Assembly (NCBI RefSeq): GCF_046591575.1
Contig: NZ_JBIQWA010000002.1
Location: 248,001-312,000 of the forward strand
Source: Marivita sp046591575
GTDB taxonomy: Bacteria; Pseudomonadota; Alphaproteobacteria; Rhodobacterales; Rhodobacteraceae
Reading direction: 5' to 3'
DNA length: 64,000 bases
Part shown: piece by piece, positions 26,333 through 34,073 of the stretch
Layout: every line of letters starts with the position of its first letter
How positions within the stretch are numbered: the first letter of the stretch is position 1
The notes under the pieces: model-generated
The model's database searches: none
What the model was told of the DNA's origin: nothing
The model's input: the letters and a program-made list of their open reading frames with translations, nothing else
Translations under genes and position numbers: made by a program

Positions 26333-28366
26333 ATGGCGCGGGTCTTGTCGGGGATGTCAACCATCCTTCTTGCGCAGCGCGGGGGCCTCTTTGCGGGGGT
26401 GCCTGTCTGTCTGGCTTGCGGGATCTGCCTGTATTTCGGCCTGTTGTCCGAACCAACGCTAGCGGCGCTTGCGGCCGTTGCTGCCATTGGGGGCGGCCTG
26501 CTGATTGTCTATATGCGCAGCCGATCCGCTTTTGCGCCCGTGATCTGCGCCTGTGCGATGGTCTGTCTTGGCGTCACGCTTGCCGGTATGCGCAGCCATA
26601 TGGTGGCGGGTCCGGTGCTGGATTGGCGCTATTACGGGCCAGTGACCGGGCGTGTGGTCGCCATTGATCGTTCTGCGTCAGATGCCGTGCGGATCACGCT
26701 GGACCGGGTCTGGCTGACCGATGTCCCGCTTGCCAAAACCCCTGAACGGGTGCGCCTGTCGCTGCATTCGTCGGTTCCCGGATTGTCGCCAGAGCCGGGA
26801 ATGACCATCATGACAACCGGGCATCTGGGCCCTCCCGGCGGTGCGGTTGAACCCGGCGGGTTCGATTTTCGCCGTCACGCCTGGTTTCTGCGGCTTGGAG
26901 CCGTAGGCTATACCCGCAATCCGCTGGTCCTGTGGCAAGAGGCCAGCGGTGGGCAATGGGTGTTTCGCACCCGAATGGGCATGTCTGCCCGCATTCAGGC
27001 GGCGCTGCCAGGGGCAACCGGGGCCTTTGCCGCCGCCATCATCACCGGCGACCGCAGCGCCATTCCGCAGGATGTCTTGCAAGCCCTAAGGGACACCAAC
27101 CTTGCGCATCTGCTGGCCATTTCGGGCCTGCATATGGGATTGGTCAGTGCGTTTGTGTTCGCCACATTGCGTCTTGCCCTGCTGTGCAGCCCGGTGGGAT
27201 TGCGGTGGCCGACGAAAAAGCTGGCCGCGGTGGGCGCTTTGGGCGTGGCGGGCGTGTATCTGGCGCTGTCCGGAGCCAATGTGGCGACAGAGCGCGCCTT
27301 TGTGATGGTGTCGGTGATGCTGGTCGCGGTCATGTGTAACCGACGCGCGATTTCATTGCGCGCGGTGGCGCTGGCGGCAGTGATCATTCTGACCCTGCAT
27401 CCCGAAGCGGTGATGGGGCCGGGGTTCCAGATGTCGTTTTCCGCAACCACCGCGCTGGTGGCGGTTTTCGGGGCGCTGCGCGACAGTCGGGTCGAGATCC
27501 CGAAACACCGGTTTCTGCGCGGGGCCCTATCGGTTGTGATGTCTTCGGCCATTGCGGGGGCTGCAACCGCGCCATTTGCCATGGCGCATTTCAACCAGAT
27601 CGCCCAGTTCGGCCTTCTGGCCAATCTGGCGACCGTGCCCTTGATGGGCGTTCTGGTCATCCCGGCGGCTGTGCTTGGGGTGTGCCTGATGCCGTTCGGA
27701 CTGGAATCCATAGGTCTGATCCCAATGGGATGGGGCGTGGACTGGATCTTGCGCGTGGCCCAGCACATCGCAGATTGGGACGGTGCGGTCCGGCCAGTGG
27801 TGACGCCGCAACCCGTGGTCTTGCCACTGATCGCGCTTGGCGCGCTGACTGTGGTGATCTGGTCAGGACGCCTGCGCTGGGTCGGGGTCGCACCCATTGT
27901 GGCCGCCATCGCGCTTTGGAGCACCGCAGACCGTCCCGACATTCTGGTCGCGCAAGGCGGTACTCTGGTGGGGGTGATGACCCCGGACGGGCGGGCCTTA
28001 TCGCGGCCCAGAGGCACCGGGTTTGTGGCCCGCGTCTGGCTTGAAAATGACGGGCGGGGCGGCGATCAAACCAGTGCTGCGTCCTTGTGGCAGGCGGCAC
28101 CGCCCGTAAATATCCGCCACATACATGGCAAACGGGCCGCCCGCGCGTTCCAGGGATGCGCCGCGAACGAACTGGTCATCGCCAGCGCCAATTTGCCAGC
28201 AGCGACAATTGCACCGACCTGCACCATCCTGGACAAACGTGACCTATCTGGCATGGGCAGTCTTGCCATCACCCGCCGTGCCGGTGGGGGCTATCACATT
28301 GAAAAAGCGCGCGACCGGGCTGGTGCGCGCCTTTGGAATGACAAAAGCGTGCGCGCCCGTCAGTAG
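26333..28366 (+). CDS. comEC: ComEC/Rec2-family DNA-uptake channel
   Basis: ComEC forms the inner-membrane channel that carries single-stranded DNA into the cytoplasm in transformation, and in Rhodobacter it is needed by recipients of gene transfer agent DNA. The 677-residue protein has many helices, an N-terminal OB-like region (YYGPVTGRVVAID) and the competence domain with LLAISGLHMGL. The C-terminal 180 residues resemble a decayed metallo-beta-lactamase domain: the HxHxDH metal motif is missing, with only IRHIHGKRAA in its place. It overlaps the end of lexA by seven bases. Confidence 0.92.
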   Translation: MARVLSGMSTILLAQRGGLFAGVPVCLACGICLYFGLLSEPTLAALAAVAAIGGGLLIVYMRSRSAFAPVICACAMVCLGVTLAGMRSHMVAGPVLDWRYYGPVTGRVVAIDRSASDAVRITLDRVWLTDVPLAKTPERVRLSLHSSVPGLSPEPGMTIMTTGHLGPPGGAVEPGGFDFRRHAWFLRLGAVGYTRNPLVLWQEASGGQWVFRTRMGMSARIQAALPGATGAFAAAIITGDRSAIPQDVLQALRDTNLAHLLAISGLHMGLVSAFVFATLRLALLCSPVGLRWPTKKLAAVGALGVAGVYLALSGANVATERAFVMVSVMLVAVMCNRRAISLRAVALAAVIILTLHPEAVMGPGFQMSFSATTALVAVFGALRDSRVEIPKHRFLRGALSVVMSSAIAGAATAPFAMAHFNQIAQFGLLANLATVPLMGVLVIPAAVLGVCLMPFGLESIGLIPMGWGVDWILRVAQHIADWDGAVRPVVTPQPVVLPLIALGALTVVIWSGRLRWVGVAPIVAAIALWSTADRPDILVAQGGTLVGVMTPDGRALSRPRGTGFVARVWLENDGRGGDQTSAASLWQAAPPVNIRHIHGKRAARAFQGCAANELVIASANLPAATIAPTCTILDKRDLSGMGSLAITRRAGGGYHIEKARDRAGARLWNDKSVRARQ

Positions 28367-29058
28367 GTGCGGATCAACCCGACCAGACGCCCTTGCACCT
28401 TGACATCCCCGACCGGCAGGATGCGCGGCTCATAGGCCGGATTGGCGGCCTCAAGAATGATGCTTTCGCCCTTGCGCCGATACCGCTTGAGCGTGGCTTC
28501 ATAGCCTTCGACCTGCGCAACCACGATATCGCCATTATCGGCTGAAGAGGTTTCCCGGATCACCACCACATCGCCATTGTTGATCCCGGCGTCGATCATC
28601 GAATCGCCTTTGACTTCAAGTGCATAATGCTTACCGCTTCCGCTTAGCATCGCGCCCGGCACGGTGACTTTGGGGGGCACGTCATTGATTTCCTGGATCG
28701 GCACACCGGCGGCAATCCGGCCCATCAGGTCAAGCCCGACAGCATCCGTTGTGTCCACCTCGACCGCGTTGGCCGGGGCAGGGTGGTCCGGCACGTCGCC
28801 CTCGATCACCACGGGTTGAAACCCCGGTTGCCGTGCGGCCAGGGTGTCAGGCAATTTGACAATCTCGATGGCCCGCGCCCGATGCGCCAGTCGCCGGATA
28901 AACCCGCGTTCCTCTAGCGCAGTGATCAGGCGGTGAATGCCCGATTTGGAACGCAGATCAAGCGCCTCTTTCATTTCGTCAAAACTTGGCGGCACCCCAT
29001 CGCGGGCCACCCGTTTGTTGATAAATTCCAGCAAGTCCAATTGTTTCTTGGTCAGCAT
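28360..29058 (-). CDS. lexA: LexA repressor, SOS regulator
   Basis: LexA represses SOS genes and self-cleaves when RecA is activated. The 232-residue protein has the winged-helix N-terminus MLTKKQLDLLEFINKR, the cleavage site Ala-Gly in RIAAGVPIQE, the catalytic serine in KGDSMIDAG and lysine in ATLKRYR. It is the last gene of a long minus-strand run, but has its own promoter with an SOS box 34 bases upstream, so it is autoregulated. LexA has also been tied to gene transfer agent production in Rhodobacter. Confidence 0.97.
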   Translation of the reverse strand: MLTKKQLDLLEFINKRVARDGVPPSFDEMKEALDLRSKSGIHRLITALEERGFIRRLAHRARAIEIVKLPDTLAARQPGFQPVVIEGDVPDHPAPANAVEVDTTDAVGLDLMGRIAAGVPIQEINDVPPKVTVPGAMLSGSGKHYALEVKGDSMIDAGINNGDVVVIRETSSADNGDIVVAQVEGYEATLKRYRRKGESIILEAANPAYEPRILPVGDVKVQGRLVGLIRTY

Positions 29059-29091
29059 GCTCTGCCTCCGCTCGCGTGATCCTCGCCGTTT

Positions 29092-29106
29092 GTTCTACGG
29101 ATGTTC
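29092..29106 (+). promoter_or_regulatory. SOS box of lexA (GTTC-N7-GTTC)
   Basis: GTTC at 29092-29095 and GTTC at 29103-29106 are separated by seven bases (TACGGAT), the direct-repeat LexA site of alphaproteobacteria. It is in the 84-base gap between the moeA stop and lexA start and implies autoregulation. Confidence 0.88.
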
Positions 29107-29142
29107 CTGTTTTGTGTCAAGAATCGCTGTGGCCGTCGCGAT

Positions 29143-30312
29143 TTAGCGGATCGGCAGGTAGTCAACGACGTCCCCCGCATGGCGCGGCGCGTCTTTCGGG
29201 GCGCGCACGATCAACGCATCCGCCTCGCCCAGAATGCTGAGCAAAGAACTGTCCTGCGATCCAAAAGCAACCAGACCGCCATCCACAAACCGCGCCCGCA
29301 TATAGTGTTCGCGCGGGCCGTTCTGTGGCAGATCTTCGGCCAAAGCCGCGCGCAATCGCGGGGCCTGCGTGGCGGGCAGGCCCAGAAGGGCGCGGATAAC
29401 AGGGGCGATAAACACATGCCCGCACACCATGGCAGACACCGGATTGCCCGGCAGCCCGATCATCATGGCCTTGCCAAATCGCCCGGCCATCAAGGGTTTT
29501 CCAGGCCGCATCGCAACCTTGTAGAAAGTCTGATCAAAGCCCAGCTGAGGCGCAATATTGGCCACAACGTCATAATCCCCAACCGACGCGCCCCCAATGG
29601 TGACAATCAGATCCGCCCCCTCGGCCAGCTCGAACGCGGTTTTCAGCGACGCTTCGTTGTCGCGCGCAATCGGAAGCAGCCGCGGAACTGCGCCCAGATC
29701 GCGCATCAAGGCATGCAGACCCATCGTGTTGGACGCAATAATCTGGTCCGGCCCCGGCGTTTCGCCCGGCATCACCAATTCATCCCCCGTCGAGATCAGC
29801 GCCACCACCGGGCGCCGCATCACAGGCACAAGGGCAATGTTCATCGCCGCCATCAGCGCGATGTCATTCGGGCCCAGCACACGTCCGGCCTTTATGCGGT
29901 CACCCACCCGGAAATCCCCGCCTGCCGGGCGGATATACGGATTGCTGTCCAGCCTATCGCCAATGGTGATCCAATCGCCGTCGCGATGGACATCTTCCTG
30001 GATCACGATCCGCTCTGCTCCGCTGGGAACAGGGGCCCCGGTGAAAATGCGCACGGCTTGCCCTGGTCCGACCGCCCCCGCAAACCCGTGCCCCGCTGCG
30101 GATTCGCCGATGACCTGCAAGCGTTGGCCTGGGGTCGCCTGTGCCACCGCATAGCCATCCATGGCCGATCCATCAAAGGGCGGCTGATCGCGCGTCGCGG
30201 CCACATCATCGGCCAGCACACGTCCATGCGCCTCAAGCAGAGGCACCGTTTCGGTGTCCAGCGGCCGCGCAAGCCGGAACAGATGATCCAACGCCTCGGC
30301 GACAGAAATCAT
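29143..30312 (-). CDS. moeA: Molybdopterin molybdenumtransferase
   Basis: MoeA inserts molybdate into adenylated molybdopterin, the last step of molybdenum cofactor synthesis. The 389-residue protein has MoeA's four-domain order, with DGYAVAQATP near residue 50, the GAPVPSGAERIV loop, and the molybdate/MPT loop TIGGASVGDYD and LPGNPVSAMV. The ATG at 30312 overlaps the moaC stop by four bases. The run trpG-trpD-ung-trpC-moaC-moeA-lexA suggests shared transcription. Confidence 0.95.
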   Translation of the reverse strand: MISVAEALDHLFRLARPLDTETVPLLEAHGRVLADDVAATRDQPPFDGSAMDGYAVAQATPGQRLQVIGESAAGHGFAGAVGPGQAVRIFTGAPVPSGAERIVIQEDVHRDGDWITIGDRLDSNPYIRPAGGDFRVGDRIKAGRVLGPNDIALMAAMNIALVPVMRRPVVALISTGDELVMPGETPGPDQIIASNTMGLHALMRDLGAVPRLLPIARDNEASLKTAFELAEGADLIVTIGGASVGDYDVVANIAPQLGFDQTFYKVAMRPGKPLMAGRFGKAMMIGLPGNPVSAMVCGHVFIAPVIRALLGLPATQAPRLRAALAEDLPQNGPREHYMRARFVDGGLVAFGSQDSSLLSILGEADALIVRAPKDAPRHAGDVVDYLPIR

Positions 30313-30785
30313 GGTGCTTCGTACCGCCCAGACTTGCCGCCATCCTTGAGCATCACGCGAATGCCGCTGATCTCCATCCCCTTGTCGACCGCTTTGGCCA
30401 TGTCATACACCGTCAGCGCCGCCGTCGACACAGCGGTCAATGCTTCCATTTCGACCCCTGTCTGACCCGTCGTCTTGACCGTGGCCTCAACCCGCAGCCC
30501 CGGCAAATCCGGCTCGTGGGTCAGCTCGACCGCCACCTTGGTGATGGGCAGCGGATGGCATAGCGGGATCAGATCGGGTGTTTTTTTGGCCCCGATGATC
30601 CCCGCCAGCCGCGCCACGCCAATCACATCACCCTTTTTGGCGCGGCCCTGGGTGATGATGTCAAACGTCTCTTGCGCCATCTTGACATAGCCCTCGGCCA
30701 CCGCCACCCGAGAGGTCACGGCCTTGTCGGACACGTCCACCATATGGGCATCGCCCTTGGCGTCGAAATGGGTCAGGCCGCTCAT
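30309..30785 (-). CDS. moaC: Cyclic pyranopterin monophosphate synthase
   Basis: MoaC, with MoaA, converts GTP to cyclic pyranopterin monophosphate, the first step of molybdenum cofactor synthesis. The 158-residue protein has MVDVSDKAVTSR, the catalytic region LIPLCHPLPI with conserved His, and EMEALTAVSTAALTVYDM with Glu/Asp. moaA and the molybdopterin synthase genes are not in the window. It overlaps both neighbours by four bases (ATGA junctions). Confidence 0.95.
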   Translation of the reverse strand: MSGLTHFDAKGDAHMVDVSDKAVTSRVAVAEGYVKMAQETFDIITQGRAKKGDVIGVARLAGIIGAKKTPDLIPLCHPLPITKVAVELTHEPDLPGLRVEATVKTTGQTGVEMEALTAVSTAALTVYDMAKAVDKGMEISGIRVMLKDGGKSGRYEAP

Positions 30786-31585
30786 GCTGCCACCGGATCG
30801 GCAAGAAGCGACCGCGTCGCCTGGGCCACGTCCTCCTGACGCATCAGGCTTTCACCAATCAGGAAACTGCGCGCGCCAAAGCGCGCCATGTCGGCCAGAT
30901 CGGCCGGGGTGAACAGGCCAGATTCAGAGATCAGCATGCGATCCTCCGGAATATGTTGCGATAGGTCGCGCGTTGTCTCAAGTGTCGTCTCAAAGGTCTT
31001 GAGATTGCGATTGTTGACGCCGATCAGCGGTGACGTCAACGCAAGCGCCCGGTCCAACTCGGCCCGGTCATGCACCTCGATCAACGCGTCCATGCCCCAG
31101 CCAAAGGCTGCGTCCTCCAACTCTGCCGCCTGGGCGTCGCTGACACTGGCCATGATGATCAGGATGCAATCGGCCCCAAGACTGCGGGCCTCGGTCACCT
31201 GATAGACGTCATACATGAAATCCTTGCGCAGCGCGGGCAGCGCAGTCGCCGCGCGCGCCGCAACCAGATAGTCCTTTGCCCCCTGAAAGCTCGGGCTGTC
31301 CGTCAAGACCGACAGGCAGGTGGCTCCCCCGGCCTCATAGGCCTGCGCCAATGCCGCGGGATCGAAATCCGCGCGGATCACCCCTTTCGACGGAGAGGCC
31401 TTCTTGATCTCGGCAATCAGCCCATATCCCGATGCCTGCGCCGCGCGCAGCGCCGCCCCGAACGGCCGCACCGTATCGGCGGCTTTTGCCGCTTGCTCAA
31501 CCTCGGCATAAGAGGTTCGGGCTTTGTCCGCCGCCACCTCTTCAAGCTTATAGGCTTTGATCTTGTCGAGAATGGTTGTGCTCAT
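30782..31585 (-). CDS. trpC: Indole-3-glycerol phosphate synthase
   Basis: TrpC closes the indole ring in tryptophan synthesis. The 267-residue (beta/alpha)8 barrel has the catalytic and substrate-binding lysines/glutamates in EIKKASPSKG, RKDFMYDVYQVTEAR, LIGVNNRNLKTFE and ISESGLFTPADL. I use ATG 31585 (MSTTILDKIKAY); a longer frame to 31630 lies inside ung. Its start overlaps the ung stop by four bases and its stop overlaps moaC, so it is tightly coupled. Confidence 0.96.
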   Translation of the reverse strand: MSTTILDKIKAYKLEEVAADKARTSYAEVEQAAKAADTVRPFGAALRAAQASGYGLIAEIKKASPSKGVIRADFDPAALAQAYEAGGATCLSVLTDSPSFQGAKDYLVAARAATALPALRKDFMYDVYQVTEARSLGADCILIIMASVSDAQAAELEDAAFGWGMDALIEVHDRAELDRALALTSPLIGVNNRNLKTFETTLETTRDLSQHIPEDRMLISESGLFTPADLADMARFGARSFLIGESLMRQEDVAQATRSLLADPVAA

Positions 31586-32229
31586 GGCGTCGTCCAGTTG
31601 ATCGCGGGTTGGCCCTGATCTGTAAGCCAAGCGTTGACCTTGGAAAAGGGGCGCGAGCCGAAAAAACCCCTCCGCGCCGACAAGGGCGAGGGATGCACGC
31701 TTTCCAGCACCAGATGCCCGCGCCCTGCCAAATCCGGCGCATGTTTGCGCGCGTCATTGCCCCATAACACAAAGGCGTGCGGCCGGTCCGCCAACGCATC
31801 CAGAACCTGGGGCACCAACGCCTGCCAGCCCAGGCCACGATGTCCGCGCGCGACACCAGAGGGCACGGTCAGCACATCATTCAGCAAAAGCACCCCCTGC
31901 GCGGCCCAAAAGCGCAGATCCCCATGTTCCGGCCTGTCGCCGATATCGTCGTGCAACTCCTTGAAAATGTTATTCAAAGATCTGGGCAAGGGACGAACAT
32001 CTCGCGCCACGGAAAACGCAAACCCATGCGCGTGTCCCGGTGTCGGGTAAGGGTCCTGACCCAGTATCACAACGCGCACATCCTGCGGCGCACAGGCGTG
32101 CAGCGCTGCAAACACCTGATCCCGCGGTGGCAGGATCACGCGCTGCTCTTTGTCAAGCGCGCGCGCGATGCTCGGGTAGGTCTCGTCAAAAAACCGCAGA
32201 TGCGCCCATGCTTCGGGGAGTGCCGTCAT
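31582..32229 (-). CDS. ung: Uracil-DNA glycosylase
   Basis: Ung removes uracil from DNA to start base-excision repair. The 215-residue family 1 enzyme has the water-activating motif GQDPYPTPGHAHGFAFS near residue 55, LLNDVLTV and the leucine-loop motif HPSPLSARRGFFGSRPFSK, all intact. It sits inside the tryptophan operon between trpD and trpC, with its stop overlapping trpC. No SOS box is apparent in its upstream gap. Confidence 0.96.
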   Translation of the reverse strand: MTALPEAWAHLRFFDETYPSIARALDKEQRVILPPRDQVFAALHACAPQDVRVVILGQDPYPTPGHAHGFAFSVARDVRPLPRSLNNIFKELHDDIGDRPEHGDLRFWAAQGVLLLNDVLTVPSGVARGHRGLGWQALVPQVLDALADRPHAFVLWGNDARKHAPDLAGRGHLVLESVHPSPLSARRGFFGSRPFSKVNAWLTDQGQPAINWTTP

Positions 32230-32267
32230 AACAGGAACCCGTGCCCCCGCGTCTCTGTTTCAAAAAT

Positions 32268-32304
32268 ATCTCGGGGGAGGCCGCAGGCCGGGGGCAGCGC
32301 CCCC
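32268..32304. repeat. REP-like GC hairpin in the ung-trpD gap
   Basis: Stem GGGGGC/GCCCCC with loop AGC spans 32290-32304, preceded by a CTCGGGGGAGGCC stretch and an A-rich run. Motifs of this sort are common in Rhodobacteraceae gaps from general recollection. It may be a repeat element or an attenuator between trpD and ung. Confidence 0.4.
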
Positions 32305-32329
32305 TGACGCCCGTGCCATCGGCGCTGCG

Positions 32330-33346
32330 TCACGCCGCTTGCGAAATCCGCGCCAGCAGCGCGACGCGCGCCTTGGCGGCACCGCTGTCGATGCTTTCGG
32401 CGGCCATTGCGACACCGTCTTTCAGGTTGGTGACCCGGTCCGCCACGATCAGCGCCGCCGCCGCATTCAGCAAAACCGCGTCGCGATAGGCGCTGTGTGC
32501 GCCCTCCAGCAAATCGCGCAGGGCCTGCGCGTTCTCTGCCGGTGTGCCGCCCAGAATATCACGGAAGGGGTGAACCGGCAGGCCCGCATCCTCTGGATGC
32601 ACTTCCATGCCGGTGATCTTGCCATCCGCCAGGGCGGCCACCTGCGTGGGTTCCGAAATTGAAATCTCGTCCGTGCCATCGCCGCCATGCACCAGCCAGG
32701 CTTTCTCGGAGCCAAGGTCTTTCAACGTCTCGGCCATCGGAAAGATCAGATCAATCGCAAAGGCCCCGGTCAGTTGCCGTTTGACGCCCGCCGGATTGGT
32801 CAGAGGCCCCAGAATGTTGAAAATCGTCTTGCATCCCAGCTCCTGACGCACCGGCATCACATGTTTCATCGCAGGGTGATGCATCGGGGCCATCATGAAC
32901 CCGATCCCGGCTTCGCGCAGCCCGCGTTCCACATTTTCGGGGCCAACCATCACATTGATACCGATCTCGGTCAGCGCATCCGCCGCCCCGGATTTGGACG
33001 ACAGGTTGCGATTGCCGTGTTTGGCCACCGGAACCCCCGCACCGGCCACAACAAAGGCGGTCGCGGTCGAGATATTGAGCGTGCCCATCCCGTCTCCGCC
33101 GGTGCCGACAATATCCATCGCGCCGTCCGGGGCGCTGACAGGGGTGCATTTCGCCCGCATCACAGCCGAGGCCGCGGCATATTCCGACACCGCCTCGCCA
33201 CGGGCGCGCAGGGCCATTAAAAAGCCGCCAACCTGAGCGGGCGTCGCCTCTCCGTTGAACAGGATCTCAAACGCCTGTTCCGCCTGCGACCGGCTCAATG
33301 GCCCTTCTGATGCGGCATAGATCAGGGGTTTCATCATGTCGCTCAT
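32330..33346 (-). CDS. trpD: Anthranilate phosphoribosyltransferase
   Basis: TrpD joins anthranilate to PRPP in tryptophan biosynthesis. The 338-residue protein has the PRPP loop GTGGDGMGTLNISTATAFV with KHGNRNLSSKSGAADAL, and NILGPLTNPAGVKRQL. It overlaps the trpG stop by four bases. The gap downstream (100 bases) holds a GC hairpin before ung. Confidence 0.96.
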   Translation of the reverse strand: MSDMMKPLIYAASEGPLSRSQAEQAFEILFNGEATPAQVGGFLMALRARGEAVSEYAAASAVMRAKCTPVSAPDGAMDIVGTGGDGMGTLNISTATAFVVAGAGVPVAKHGNRNLSSKSGAADALTEIGINVMVGPENVERGLREAGIGFMMAPMHHPAMKHVMPVRQELGCKTIFNILGPLTNPAGVKRQLTGAFAIDLIFPMAETLKDLGSEKAWLVHGGDGTDEISISEPTQVAALADGKITGMEVHPEDAGLPVHPFRDILGGTPAENAQALRDLLEGAHSAYRDAVLLNAAAALIVADRVTNLKDGVAMAAESIDSGAAKARVALLARISQAA

Positions 33347-33924
33347 GCAGGCACCTTCAGCTCTTTGACAAAGTTCTCAAGCAGGGCGTGGCCATGCTGT
33401 GATGCAATCGATTCCGGATGGAACTGCACACCATGCATCGGCAGGCTGCGGTGGCTCAGCCCCATCACGGTGCCGTCCTCAAGCCATCCGGTGACCTCAA
33501 GACAATCGGGAATGGTGCCCTTGTCGACAACCAGGGAATGATAGCGTGTGGCCTCGAACGGTGAGGGCAGCCCGGCAAACACCCCTTTGCCCGCGTGATG
33601 AACACGACCCATCTTACCGTGGACAATCTCGGAATGGCGCACAACCGTGCCTCCGAACGCCTGTCCCAATGTCTGATGCCCCAGACACACCCCCAGCAAC
33701 GGCAGTTCGGCCTTGGCGGCGGCCCGCGTCAACTCCAGACAGATCCCCGCCTGATCCGGGTCACAGGGGCCCGGTGACAACAGGACACCCGCAGGACGCA
33801 TGGCAAGCGCGTCGTCTACGGTGATGGCGTCGTTTCGCACAACCGTGACTTCGGTTTTCAGCTCGCCCAGGTAATGTACCAGATTGTAGGTAAAGCTGTC
33901 GTAGTTATCGATGAGCAGCAGCAT
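33343..33924 (-). CDS. trpG: Anthranilate synthase glutamine amidotransferase
   Basis: TrpG supplies ammonia from glutamine to TrpE. The 193-residue class I amidotransferase has the catalytic triad: Cys in LLGVCLGHQTLGQAFGG and HxE near the C-terminus in HGVQFHPESIASQHG. I use ATG 33924 (MLLLIDNYDSFTYNL); a longer frame to 33993 adds an unlike leader. It is the first visible gene of the minus-strand operon; trpE is not in this window. Confidence 0.96.
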   Translation of the reverse strand: MLLLIDNYDSFTYNLVHYLGELKTEVTVVRNDAITVDDALAMRPAGVLLSPGPCDPDQAGICLELTRAAAKAELPLLGVCLGHQTLGQAFGGTVVRHSEIVHGKMGRVHHAGKGVFAGLPSPFEATRYHSLVVDKGTIPDCLEVTGWLEDGTVMGLSHRSLPMHGVQFHPESIASQHGHALLENFVKELKVPA

Positions 33925-34073
33925 GGGTGTTTCTTCTCTGACAGGGCTGGCGGGGCAGGGGTCAATCGCGATATACATGCGCAGGCAGACCAAGGCGCGT
34001 CAAGGGCGTGCATGGGTCAACCGGCGCGGTCAGATGCCGGGACGCAAGCAAAGGCAAGGCGAGGGCGAAGAGC

